A DNA stretch of 11,572 nt from an uncultured Lachnospiraceae bacterium (GTDB lineage: Bacteria > Bacillota > Clostridia > Lachnospirales > Lachnospiraceae): contig CANTGP010000057.1 of NCBI GenBank assembly GCA_947653315.1, positions 1 to 11,572 on the forward strand, read 5' to 3'. The number at the start of each line of letters is the position of its first letter. Position 1 is the first letter of the stretch. A program made the position numbers and the translations under genes. Of this stretch, positions 1 to 7,572 are shown in pieces. Under the pieces are notes generated by a model. That model worked only from the letters and a program-made list of their open reading frames with translations, was not told the DNA's origin and did not search any database.

Positions 1-23
1 TTAGGAAAAAGGCGGCAATACTC

Positions 24-32
24 TGTTATAAT
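24..32 (+). promoter_or_regulatory. Extended -10 promoter candidate for the 128-1090 gene
   Basis: TATAAT at 27-32 is preceded by TG at 24-25, giving a TGnTATAAT extended -10 element. No good -35 box is visible, because the expected position lies at the extreme left edge. Transcription would start near base 39, leaving an A-rich leader of about 90 bases. Inferred from consensus only. Confidence 0.4.
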
Positions 33-127
33 AAATGATAATAAAAAGAAAATAAAGAAATATTAATCGGATAAAAGTCGGCAGTATAACGGCAGAAACG
101 GAAAAATAAGAATGCGGGAGGAATATT

Positions 128-1090
128 ATGGAAAGAAAAAATGCGAAAGGATTAACTTGGAAAAAAGGCAGCATTATTGGTATCGGCGGGGTAATTTTAT
201 TGGCGGCAGTGATAGTGGTGGCATTCGCGGCAGCGGGGAACGGGGCACAGGGGGATGACACGGCACAGAACGATGCCCCGCAAAAGGACGGAAGGCAGGA
301 CGGTACAGGTGACACAAAGGACATGGACGGAGCCGACGGAATCCATGAAGCGGACGGGGAGGAACCGATAACGGCGGTATATGTCCCGTATGGGGAAGGA
401 GCGCATATTTTCGTTGGGGAGCAGGCGGGGGTATTCGTGGCAACATTTCCGGAGGAAATTTACGACATAAACGGAAATAAGATTACGAAGGAGCAGTTAG
501 TAAAAGGAAACGTAGTGGAAATATACGGCAACGGAATGATGCTGGAATCCTATCCGGGTCAGTATCCTGGCATTACGAAGATGAAGGTGGCAGAGGAAGG
601 AAAGCCTTCGGATGCGGATGCTTACCAGGATATTGTGGATGAGATTTACCAGGAGCCGGATCCGTCGGAGCCGCCTTCCCTGAATGTAGGGTATACCACG
701 GATTTGGCGGATGTTGCCGTTATGGTGAACCGGGGCGGATACGAATGGGTTTATACGGACAAGGATGGGTTGAGCACTGCGGTAGTGGCGGATTCCGTCC
801 ATGTGCTGGATTGGAAAATCGGGAAAGAACTGGCGGATATTAAGACAAAGGATTCTTTGGAATTGACGCTTTATTTTTCTGCGGAGCCGGAAGATGTGGA
901 AGCAGTCCGGTATGACGCTTCCCTGTTGGGGAAAGCGCGGGAATACCCGGAAGGGGAAAAAATTAACGTGAAGAAGAAAGACGGGCAATGGGTGCTTTCC
1001 GGCGTAACCGGAGGGTATGTGTATGATATCACGGGTGTGTGGGAGAACGGCAGGGCAAACTATGGATTTGTTGTGTTGGTGCAGGAGTAA
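128..1090 (+). CDS. Membrane-anchored extracytoplasmic protein of unknown function
   Basis: The product is 320 residues. The start is well supported: GGGAGG at 116-121 lies 6 bases before the ATG. A short basic N-terminus is followed by one hydrophobic segment at about residues 14-36, so the rest should lie outside the membrane. An AFAAAG sequence at its end could also be a signal-peptidase site; there is no lipobox cysteine. Residues 38-80 are a low-complexity acidic linker rich in D, G and E. Residues about 80-155 look like a small beta-rich domain: a run resembling 'G..V.I.G.G...ESYP' recalls the OB-fold-like DUF3221/YobA type, but only weakly. Residues about 185-320 form a second beta-rich domain ending in an alternating aromatic/hydrophobic strand, possibly Ig-like. 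No catalytic motif is seen. It is monocistronic by position, with about 196 bases before glgC. I do not recognise the gene. Confidence 0.85.
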   Translation: MERKNAKGLTWKKGSIIGIGGVILLAAVIVVAFAAAGNGAQGDDTAQNDAPQKDGRQDGTGDTKDMDGADGIHEADGEEPITAVYVPYGEGAHIFVGEQAGVFVATFPEEIYDINGNKITKEQLVKGNVVEIYGNGMMLESYPGQYPGITKMKVAEEGKPSDADAYQDIVDEIYQEPDPSEPPSLNVGYTTDLADVAVMVNRGGYEWVYTDKDGLSTAVVADSVHVLDWKIGKELADIKTKDSLELTLYFSAEPEDVEAVRYDASLLGKAREYPEGEKINVKKKDGQWVLSGVTGGYVYDITGVWENGRANYGFVVLVQE

Positions 1091-1113
1091 GGCGGTTATG
1101 AAGCAATAAAATA

Positions 1114-1141
1114 TTGACAGTTAAAAAATGCGGGATATGAT
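1114..1141 (+). promoter_or_regulatory. Promoter P1 for glgCD
   Basis: A perfect TTGACA at 1114-1119 is followed after 16 bases by TATGAT at 1136-1141. This is the best sigma-A-type match upstream of glgC. It implies a start near 1148 and a leader of about 140 bases that includes the pairing described at 1163-1268. Confidence 0.6.
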
Positions 1142-1189
1142 AAATAGGCAGAAAATTGTTTCTTACCTCTTTTCTTGTTTGCCAAATTG

Positions 1190-1198
1190 TGATAAAAT
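1190..1198 (+). promoter_or_regulatory. Second promoter candidate (extended -10) for glgCD
   Basis: TGATAAAAT at 1190-1198 fits an extended -10 element (TGn plus TAAAAT). There is no convincing -35. If used, it gives a shorter leader that keeps the GC-rich hairpin at 1215-1242 but lacks the upstream strand at 1163-1170. Confidence 0.4.
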
Positions 1199-1214
1199 TA
1201 ACATATTGCATGGT

Positions 1215-1242
1215 GCCGGGGATGGGGACGGTTTACCCCGGC
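1215..1242 (+). promoter_or_regulatory. GC-rich stem-loop in the glgC leader
   Basis: GCCGGGG at 1215-1221 pairs perfectly with CCCCGGC at 1236-1242 around a 14-base loop. A competing pairing is possible: TGCCGG at 1214-1219 with CCGGCA at 1242-1247. No U-tract follows, so it is not an obvious terminator. It sits about 33 bases before the ribosome binding site at 1275-1282. The structure is visible; a regulatory role is inference. Confidence 0.45.
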
Positions 1243-1286
1243 CGGCAGCAAAGGAATGAGAGAGGTAATCAATTAGGAGGTGCATT

Positions 1287-2495
1287 ATGGCAAAAGAAAT
1301 GATTGCAATGCTTCTTGCCGGCGGACAGGGTTCCCGCCTGTATGCTTTGACAGAGAAACTTGCAAAACCGGCAGTTCCGTTTGGCGGAAAATACCGTATT
1401 ATTGACTTTCCGCTGTCCAACTGCGTAAATTCGGGAATCGATACGGTCGGAATCCTGACGCAGTACCAGCCGTTAGTATTGAATGAGTACATAGGAAACG
1501 GCCAGCCGTGGGATTTGGACCGTTTGTACGGGGGTGTACATGTTCTGCCGCCTTATCAGAAGGCGAGCGGGTCGGATTGGTATAAGGGTACGGCAAATGC
1601 GATTTACCAGAATATTTCCTTTATCGAGAGGTATGACCCGAAATATGTCATTATTCTTTCCGGCGACCAAATCTGCAAACAGGATTACAGTGATTTCCTG
1701 AAATTCCATAAGGAGAAGGATGCGGAATTCAGCGTGGCGGTAATGGAAGTACCGTGGGAGGAGGCTTCCCGTTTCGGTTTGATGGTAGCGGATGAAAACG
1801 ACAAGATTACAGAGTTCCAGGAGAAACCGAAGACGCCGAAGTCGAATCTGGCTTCCATGGGTATTTATATCTTTAACTGGGATATCCTTCGGAAATATTT
1901 GGAAGAAGACGAAGCGGACCCCAATTCGGAAAATGACTTCGGAAACAACATTATCCCGAACCTGCTCAGGGATCAGCGCAGGATGTATGCTTATCATTTT
2001 AACGGGTACTGGAAGGACGTCGGAACCATTTCATCCCTGTGGGAAGCGAATATGGAAGTGCTGGATCCGGAGCACAGCGGTATTAACCTGTTTGATGAGG
2101 ACTGGAAGATATACAGCCGGAACAGCGGTATGACCGGGCATAAGATCAGCGCGGGCGCTACGGTGGAAAATTCCATGATTACCGACGGATGCCGGATTAA
2201 GGGTGCGGTAAAGCATTCCATCCTTTTTGCAGGCGTCCGGGTGGAAAAAGGCGCAGTCATCGAGGATGCGGTTATCATGGGCGGAACCGTCGTTAAGGCG
2301 GGGGCCGTGGTAAAACACTGTATTGTGGCGGAAAACGTTACCATCGGCGAGAACGCGGTCGTAGGTGCGATGCCTACCGATGAGGAAAAAGGTGTGGCGA
2401 CCATCGGCGATGGGATTATCATCGGCGACAATGCGAAGATTGGCCCCAATGCCATGGTGAATAATAATGTGGAAGGCGGTGGAGAACAATGGTAA
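1287..2495 (+). CDS. glgC: Glucose-1-phosphate adenylyltransferase, catalytic subunit GlgC
   Basis: GlgC makes ADP-glucose and pyrophosphate from ATP and glucose-1-phosphate, the committed step of bacterial glycogen synthesis in the cytoplasm. The 402 residues fit the family. The nucleotidyltransferase domain carries GGQGSRL (12-18), the [11 protein letters not shown] block (31-41) and the GTANA motif (101-105). SGDQI (125-129) supplies the catalytic Asp127, EKP (179-181) the glucose-1-phosphate Lys180, and YWKDVGT (241-247) a further conserved Asp244. From about residue 285 there are left-handed beta-helix hexapeptide repeats. AGGAGGTG at 1275-1282 fixes the start. The last 7 bases overlap glgD, so the two subunits are probably translationally coupled; known firmicute enzymes of this type are GlgC/GlgD hetero-oligomers. 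No glgA, glgB or glgP is present in the window. Confidence 0.96.
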   Translation: MAKEMIAMLLAGGQGSRLYALTEKLAKPAVPFGGKYRIIDFPLSNCVNSGIDTVGILTQYQPLVLNEYIGNGQPWDLDRLYGGVHVLPPYQKASGSDWYKGTANAIYQNISFIERYDPKYVIILSGDQICKQDYSDFLKFHKEKDAEFSVAVMEVPWEEASRFGLMVADENDKITEFQEKPKTPKSNLASMGIYIFNWDILRKYLEEDEADPNSENDFGNNIIPNLLRDQRRMYAYHFNGYWKDVGTISSLWEANMEVLDPEHSGINLFDEDWKIYSRNSGMTGHKISAGATVENSMITDGCRIKGAVKHSILFAGVRVEKGAVIEDAVIMGGTVVKAGAVVKHCIVAENVTIGENAVVGAMPTDEEKGVATIGDGIIIGDNAKIGPNAMVNNNVEGGGEQW

Positions 2496-3631
2496 ATTCA
2501 AACACGAGTGCACTTGGTATTATATTCCCTAACAGTTATGATGCGCTGGTTCCGGAACTGGTGAATGTGCGTTTGATGGCGTCCATCCCGTTCTGTGCGC
2601 GTTACCGTCTCATAGACTTTATTTTATCCAGTATGGCGAACTGCGGCATTGACAACGTGTCCGTGATGGTAAATAACAATTACCATTCCCTGATGGATCA
2701 TTTGGATTCCGGCCGTGAGTGGGATTTGGTACGCAAAAACGGCGGTCTTCATATTTTCCCGCCCTACGTGGAGAAAACTTCCAAACCTTTTGTCGGGCGT
2801 GTAGGGGCTTTGGCAGGCATCTTGGATTTCCTGAGGGACCAAAAGGAAAAATACGTGGTGATGGCGGATACCAACGTTGTAGTGAACTTCGATTTTAATA
2901 AGATGCTTAAGGCACATATAGAGAGCGGCGCGGATGTTACCGTTGTTTACAACGAACAGGAATTGCCTGAGAGTTTCTTGAAATCCACGGCGAACGATAA
3001 AGGATTTTACTATACCTTTAACCTGGAAAACGGAAGGGTAACGAGGATGTTTGTGAATTCCAGGGAATCCGGCGTACAGAATTTTTCCATGAACATTTTC
3101 ATGGTGGACCGTGAACTGTTAATTGATTTGGTCAATACGGCATTTGTCCATGGCATGGAGTATTTCGAAAGGGATGTCCTGATGCCCAGACTGAATAAAC
3201 TGAACGTGCAGGCTTACAAATATGAAGGCTATGCGGCGCGTATCTGTGACATGAAGACCTATTATGACGAAAATATGAAATTGCTGGATGATTATAATTT
3301 GGATGCCCTTTTTGCGGGCTCTCCGATTTATACGAAAATCCGCGACGATAATCCCACAAGGTATATTGACGGTGCGAAAGTCCAAAATGTTATGGCGGCT
3401 GACGGATGTATCATCGAGGGTGAAGTGGAAAACAGCATTCTGTTCCGTGGCGTTAAGATAGCGAAAGGTGCAAAGGTTAAGAACTGTATCCTGATGCAGG
3501 ATACCGTGGTGGAAGCGGGGGCGGATGCCGAATACCTGATTACCGATAAGAACGTGACGATTTCCGCAGGGAAGGAAATGAAAGGTACGGATACATTCCC
3601 GGTTTATATCGGGAAATACCAGACTGTTTAA
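2489..3631 (+). CDS. glgD: ADP-glucose pyrophosphorylase, GlgD (regulatory, probably non-catalytic) subunit
   Basis: A 380-residue GlgC paralogue that starts inside the glgC stop region (ATGGTAA overlap). The fold is kept: [11 protein letters not shown] at 34-44 matches the GlgC block, SGREWDL at 74-80 matches NGQPWDL, and left-handed beta-helix repeats fill the C-terminus. The catalytic signatures are lost. The GGxGxRL loop is absent, the position matching GlgC Asp127 is Asn129 when aligned from the conserved Tyr-Val, and there is no EKP lysine motif. In characterised firmicute enzymes GlgD alone has little or no activity and raises the activity of GlgC in a hetero-oligomer, so the same role is inferred here. 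It is the last gene of the operon and is followed by the hairpins at 3643-3760. Confidence 0.94.
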   Translation: MVNSNTSALGIIFPNSYDALVPELVNVRLMASIPFCARYRLIDFILSSMANCGIDNVSVMVNNNYHSLMDHLDSGREWDLVRKNGGLHIFPPYVEKTSKPFVGRVGALAGILDFLRDQKEKYVVMADTNVVVNFDFNKMLKAHIESGADVTVVYNEQELPESFLKSTANDKGFYYTFNLENGRVTRMFVNSRESGVQNFSMNIFMVDRELLIDLVNTAFVHGMEYFERDVLMPRLNKLNVQAYKYEGYAARICDMKTYYDENMKLLDDYNLDALFAGSPIYTKIRDDNPTRYIDGAKVQNVMAADGCIIEGEVENSILFRGVKIAKGAKVKNCILMQDTVVEAGADAEYLITDKNVTISAGKEMKGTDTFPVYIGKYQTV

Positions 3632-3642
3632 TAGTATGCAAT

Positions 3643-3672
3643 CGAGTAGGGGGAAAGCCTTTCCCCTACTCG
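3643..3672. repeat. Inverted repeat (hairpin 1) after glgD
   Basis: CGAGTAGGGG at 3643-3652 pairs perfectly with CCCCTACTCG at 3663-3672. AAAG/CTTT can extend the stem inward past a bulged G. It starts 11 bases after the glgD stop and has no U-tract, so it may be an mRNA-end stabiliser or part of a dispersed repeat. Confidence 0.6.
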
Positions 3673-3677
3673 CGCGC

Positions 3678-3720
3678 CGGGCACCCGCCAGCTTTGCCGG
3701 CATCTTCCTTGGGGTGCCCG
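3678..3720. repeat. Inverted repeat (hairpin 2) after glgD
   Basis: CGGGCACCC at 3678-3686 pairs perfectly with GGGTGCCCG at 3712-3720. Inside it, GCCAGC (3687-3692) and GCCGGC (3696-3701) can form a small nested stem with one mismatch and a TTT loop. The region is clearly more GC-rich than the flanking intergenic DNA. Confidence 0.55.
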
Positions 3721-3728
3721 TGTGCATA

Positions 3729-3760
3729 AAAAGACGGGAAACAGATGTTTCCCGTCTTTT
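3729..3760. terminator. Bidirectional intrinsic terminator between glgD and the chemoreceptor gene
   Basis: AAAAGACGGGAAAC at 3729-3742 pairs perfectly with GTTTCCCGTCTTTT at 3747-3760 (14 bp, 4-base loop). The stem is flanked by A on the left and T on the right, so it gives a U-tail in both directions, as expected between these convergent genes. It lies 15 bases beyond the chemoreceptor stop codon. Confidence 0.88.
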
Positions 3761-3775
3761 AAATATGCCCCAAGG

Positions 3776-5815
3776 TTAAGTAAAACGTTCCAAAATTCCG
3801 CTGATTGCGTTGGCATTTTCCTTGTTTTGGCTTGCAATTACGGTCATGGATTTGGTGGTTTCTTCGGTCAGGTTTGCTTTCTCCAGAACTTCCCGGCTGT
3901 TGATTTTCCTTGTTTCCGGTACGTCGGATACATCCCGGATCTGCGTTTGGATGTTTTGTACCGTGTCAAGGAATATGCCTGAGGATTCCGCGATATCCGA
4001 AATGATTTGCTGTATGTCCCGGATGGATTGGTAGTAATCGTTCGTGGCATTGGCAAATTCCGTGAACTGTGTTTGGACATCGTTTTTCAGGAATGAAATA
4101 ATTTGGTCAAAACATGTCTGTACATGGGCAATGTTGTTCTTTGTTTCATTGCAGATGGACTGGATTTGGGTTGCGGTCTTGGAAGAACTGCCTGCCAAGT
4201 TGCTGATTTCCCCGGCAACTACCGCAAAGCCCCGTCCGGCTTCCCCGGCCCTTGCGGCTTCAATGGATGCGTTCAGGGATAACAGGTTGGTTTGGCTGGT
4301 AATATCCAAAATCTGGGAAGCCATTTCATCAATCCGCATCAGCGTTTGAAGTTCCTCCATGGCTTTTTCCGCAGTCCTTTGGTTTTCCGCAATCTGCCGG
4401 CTGGTGTTTTTCATGGTGTTATCTGCCAATTGCTGCATTTGTTTTACCTGCTCCAGTAATTGGCTGCTATGCTGGTTTCCCTGTCTGATTTGTTCTTCAA
4501 CCCCGGAAACCACCTGTTCCATTTGGGTAATTTCCTGGTCAACCCTGACAATCGTACCGTTAATGTCCTCCGCGTGTTCCGCAAAAAGAGCGGTGGCCTG
4601 GGAGGTGTCGGTAACGCAGGAAATCAGGATATCCGAAGAATCCTTCATTGCCACGGCGGATTCATTCAGGGAGGAGGAACATGTGGACAGTGTGGCAACG
4701 ATTTCCCCGAGTACACCGTATAAGGAGTTAACTGCCGTTGCAATCTTTCCGATTTCGCTTTTGGTACCGATCCAGGGAGTTAAGATATCGTTTTCCCGGA
4801 GTTCCAGATTGCTGAGTTGTATAATGGATTTTTCGACGGAATACAGGGGTTTTAAGCTGGCATGGATCATGAGGAACGCCAGCACACTGATTACCAGTAC
4901 GAAGATCATGCATATTTCCCCTAAAATAAGCATATTTTTGCTGGCATCATGATAAATGTTCTTTTCGCTGTCAAAGGAAATCACCGCCCAGCCATGTGCG
5001 GGAATGTATTGGTAGTTGGCAAACAGGCTTCCGTTTCCGTCTTTATCTTTATAAGTAATTTCACCGGTGTTTTCGCCCGTCCGGATATGGTCCATAATGG
5101 TTAACAGCATTTCATCCCGGATTTCGGTGGCAATTAATGACCGGTCATTGGCAAAAATGTACATACCGGTTTCTATATTAATCATATAATACTGTTCCGT
5201 ATCTTCCCGGTTCCGCAGTTCGTTCAGGATCGGTTCAAGGTCGTCAACCAAAGGACCGCCCCCAACGTAACCGAGAATGGTAGTTCCGTCCGTATCATAT
5301 ACCGGACAGTACATGGACAGGATGAGTTTTCCGGATACCGGGGATACGATGATGCCTGCATTGTATAATCCGTTTCCCGATGTCATGGAATTCTGCAGGG
5401 CTGTCCGGGATTCCCCTTCCCTGAGCGTAATGCCTGCCACGCCCGCATCGGAATGCACGAGACAGCGTGTGTTCCAGTCGCAGACATAAATGCCTTCCCA
5501 ATTCCGAAGCCCTTTATAATAATATTCCGTGTAAGATTGGGCGAGTTTAAGTTTTTCGGAATTGTCCGTGTTTTTTAGAAGTTCCCGGATAACCGGGGTT
5601 TTACTGTATGCAACCAATAAATCCTCCTGTCTGGTTACATATTCATTAATCAGGCTTGTTTCGGCTTCCAGGATATCGTCCATATGGCTGCGTTCGGACT
5701 GTTGCATGATGCTTTTTAATGTCCTGCTTGCCGTGGCATACAATAAGCCCATACATAAAATTACAATCAGCATAATGCCCAGCGTGATTTTCCTGCTTAA
5801 TTTCCAGTTCTTCAT
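3776..5815 (-). CDS. Methyl-accepting chemotaxis protein with extracytoplasmic Cache-type sensor
   Basis: A membrane chemoreceptor that passes ligand signals to CheA/CheW. From the chosen start it has 679 residues. TM1 is at about 10-28 and TM2 at about 295-317. Between them lies a double-Cache-like sensor containing [11 protein letters not shown] (183-193) and an [12 protein letters not shown] segment (271-282). A HAMP-like stretch (about 318-370) precedes a long coiled-coil signalling domain whose hairpin tip, with [16 protein letters not shown] at 519-534, is the diagnostic MCP motif. I chose the ATG at 5813-5815 because a GGAGGGAGAA sequence precedes it. The open frame runs to an ATG at 5893, but that codon lies upstream of the predicted -10 box and would not be transcribed. 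The gene is divergent from the MATE exporter and convergent with glgD. No che or flagellar genes are nearby. The ligand is unknown. Confidence 0.94.
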   Translation of the reverse strand: MKNWKLSRKITLGIMLIVILCMGLLYATASRTLKSIMQQSERSHMDDILEAETSLINEYVTRQEDLLVAYSKTPVIRELLKNTDNSEKLKLAQSYTEYYYKGLRNWEGIYVCDWNTRCLVHSDAGVAGITLREGESRTALQNSMTSGNGLYNAGIIVSPVSGKLILSMYCPVYDTDGTTILGYVGGGPLVDDLEPILNELRNREDTEQYYMINIETGMYIFANDRSLIATEIRDEMLLTIMDHIRTGENTGEITYKDKDGNGSLFANYQYIPAHGWAVISFDSEKNIYHDASKNMLILGEICMIFVLVISVLAFLMIHASLKPLYSVEKSIIQLSNLELRENDILTPWIGTKSEIGKIATAVNSLYGVLGEIVATLSTCSSSLNESAVAMKDSSDILISCVTDTSQATALFAEHAEDINGTIVRVDQEITQMEQVVSGVEEQIRQGNQHSSQLLEQVKQMQQLADNTMKNTSRQIAENQRTAEKAMEELQTLMRIDEMASQILDITSQTNLLSLNASIEAARAGEAGRGFAVVAGEISNLAGSSSKTATQIQSICNETKNNIAHVQTCFDQIISFLKNDVQTQFTEFANATNDYYQSIRDIQQIISDIAESSGIFLDTVQNIQTQIRDVSDVPETRKINSREVLEKANLTEETTKSMTVIASQNKENANAISGILERFT

Positions 5816-5882
5816 ATGTGGTTCTTCTCCCTCCATCATTTTGCCTTTCCGTTTTCCGTGCGGACAGGCGGCCCTCTTTCCT

Positions 5883-5911
5883 ATTTTATCCAACTATTTA
5901 CCGGCAGTCAA
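5883..5911 (-). promoter_or_regulatory. Chemoreceptor gene promoter
   Basis: On the minus strand, TTGACT (5911-5906) is followed after exactly 17 bases by TAAAAT (5888-5883). This predicts a start near 5876 and a leader of about 60 bases, and it rules out the in-frame ATG at 5893 as the start codon. Confidence 0.65.
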
Positions 5912-5920
5912 CCGGGTTAT

Positions 5921-5941
5921 GGTAATTGGTAATTAGTAATT
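5921..5941. repeat. Three tandem 7-bp repeats between divergent promoters
   Basis: GGTAATT at 5921-5927 and 5928-5934, then AGTAATT at 5935-5941, are adjacent 7-bp units differing in one base. They lie in the 46 bases between the two outward-facing -35 boxes (ending at 5911 and starting at 5958). The position would suit a regulator site shared by both genes, though a simple slippage repeat is equally possible. Confidence 0.7.
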
Positions 5942-5957
5942 AGCAAAATCCTTATGC

Positions 5958-5987
5958 TGGACAAACGGAAAGATATTACGGTATAAT
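5958..5987 (+). promoter_or_regulatory. MATE exporter promoter
   Basis: TGGACA at 5958-5963 (5 of 6 to consensus) and a perfect TATAAT at 5982-5987 are separated by 18 bases. The in-frame ATG at 5986 lies inside the -10 box, so the true start codon must be the later one at 6025. Confidence 0.65.
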
Positions 5988-6024
5988 GGACGGAAGTAAT
6001 CAATCCGTCTTACAGGAGGAAGAA

Positions 6025-7413
6025 ATGAAAGAAACATTGGAATGGATGCGGAAGGCAAAGGACGATGCTTTTTATAAACATATCTTTAAGCTGGTGCTGC
6101 CGATTGTCGTGCAGAATTTGTTAAGCGCGGCGGTCAGCTCCGCGGACGTGGTGATGTTAAATTATGTGGGGCAGTCTTCCATATCGGCGGTATCGCTGGC
6201 AGCGCAGTATGCTTCCGTGCTGTTTATGGTATTTTACGGGCTGGGTACCGGCGCGACCATGCTCTGTGCACAGTATTACGGAAAGGGGGATATGCAGGCA
6301 ATCCAGGTGGTGGAAGGAATCGCGCTGCGTTTTTCCCTGTTGATTTCCCTGCTGTTTTCCGGGATTGCCCTGCTGGCGCCGGAAGGGATGATGCGCATCT
6401 TTACCAATGACCGGGAACTGGTCGCCATAGGGGCATCTTATCTGCGCTGCATGAGCGTATGCTATTTGTGCTGGGGCATTACGGAAGTATATTTGGCAGT
6501 GCTTAGGAGCATCGGGCGGGTGATGGTCAGTACGGCAATGAATGTGCTGGCGTTTTCCCTGAATATTATGTTAAATGCGGTATTTATTTTCGGGCTGTTC
6601 GGCGCGCCGAAGCTGGGGGCGACGGGGGTCGCCATAGCCACTTCCCTTTCAAGGTTTATAGAATTACTGGCGTGTTTCGGAGTGTCTTTTTTCAGTAAGG
6701 ATATTAAATTGGATTTCCGGTATTTATTCTCCAAAAATAAAGCGCTGTTTGGGGATTTTGTAAGGCTTTCGCTGCCGGCTTTGGGGAATGACATCAGTTG
6801 GAGCGTGGCATTCTCCATGTACTCGGTGATTTTGGGGCATCTTGGCACGGATGTGGTGGCAGCGAATTCCTTCGTGATTGTGGTGCGGAATTTCGGGACC
6901 ATCCTGTGTTTCGGAATGGCGAGCGCGGGCGGCATCCTGTTAGGCAATATCATCGGTGAAAATAAATTGGAAGAAGCCAAGTCGGGAGCAAGGAAACTGA
7001 TGAAGCTCACCGTGGCGACGGGAGCCATTGGCGGTGTGATTATTTTGGCGGCAACGCCTATGGTGCTCCGGTATGCTTCCCTGTCGGAGCAGGCGATGCA
7101 TTATTTGAAATACATGCTCTTAATCAATACCTATTATGTGATGGGCGCTGCCGTGAATACCACACTGATTGCCGGGGTATTCCGTGCGGGAGGGGACAGC
7201 CGGTTCGGGTTTATCTGCGATACCATTGATATGTGGGGGTATGCCGTTCCCCTTGGTTTTTTGGCGGCATTTGTGTTCCGGCTGCCCGTGATGTGGGTGT
7301 ATTTCCTTTTGTGCACCGATGAATTTGTGAAATGGCCTTGGGTGATTAAACATTACCGGAGCGGGAAATGGCTGAACAATATCACGCGGGATGATTTGTT
7401 TGCCGAAAGATAG
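6025..7413 (+). CDS. MATE-family multidrug/metabolite exporter
   Basis: A 462-residue polytopic membrane protein of the MATE family (MatE domains), which expels cationic drugs or metabolites by Na+ or H+ antiport. Twelve hydrophobic segments in two similar halves are expected from length and pattern. TM1 carries the family-typical 'P.(9).(A/S)..D..M....G' pattern: Pro26, then SSADVVMLNYVG around residues 38-49 with the conserved Asp41. GLGTGATMLCAQYYGKGD is also typical of the first half. AGGAGGA at 6014-6020 places the start at 6025. The frame extends 13 codons further upstream, but that ATG falls within the -10 box. The gene is divergent from the chemoreceptor and followed by a membrane-bound XRE regulator 159 bases downstream. 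The substrate cannot be deduced from sequence. Confidence 0.93.
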   Translation: MKETLEWMRKAKDDAFYKHIFKLVLPIVVQNLLSAAVSSADVVMLNYVGQSSISAVSLAAQYASVLFMVFYGLGTGATMLCAQYYGKGDMQAIQVVEGIALRFSLLISLLFSGIALLAPEGMMRIFTNDRELVAIGASYLRCMSVCYLCWGITEVYLAVLRSIGRVMVSTAMNVLAFSLNIMLNAVFIFGLFGAPKLGATGVAIATSLSRFIELLACFGVSFFSKDIKLDFRYLFSKNKALFGDFVRLSLPALGNDISWSVAFSMYSVILGHLGTDVVAANSFVIVVRNFGTILCFGMASAGGILLGNIIGENKLEEAKSGARKLMKLTVATGAIGGVIILAATPMVLRYASLSEQAMHYLKYMLLINTYYVMGAAVNTTLIAGVFRAGGDSRFGFICDTIDMWGYAVPLGFLAAFVFRLPVMWVYFLLCTDEFVKWPWVIKHYRSGKWLNNITRDDLFAER

Positions 7414-7572
7414 CTGCTATGCGGCGGTATTTACCGTAAAAAAGCAGGGTGCAACTGCCGGTTGACGGATTTCAAGGTGTGGCTGGTAGCCTGTAACCAT
7501 GGTATCCGCTAAGATAAATATACCGCGGAAAAATAGAAAGCGCACGGAAAGCGGCGCAGAAATGAGGGAATT

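Noticed and set aside
1473..1997. Long antisense open frame within glgC, and similar frames opposite gene 1, glgD and the chemoreceptor
   Set aside because: These are antisense or out-of-frame to strongly conserved genes, lack ribosome binding sites and have no recognisable motifs; they reflect codon bias of the real genes.
5816..5893. N-terminal extension of the chemoreceptor from an ATG at 5893
   Set aside because: The codon lies upstream of the predicted -10 box at 5883-5888, has no clear ribosome binding site, and would place a charged, cysteine-containing tail before TM1. The ATG at 5815 has a strong site.
5986..6024. N-terminal extension of the MATE exporter from the ATG at 5986
   Set aside because: The ATG overlaps the TATAAT box at 5982-5987, while AGGAGGA at 6014-6020 points to 6025.
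7414..7572. Terminator after the MATE gene (CGGTATTTACCG hairpin followed by an A-run)
   Set aside because: The stem is only 4-5 bp and is followed by A, not T, on the transcribed direction, so it would not work as an intrinsic terminator.
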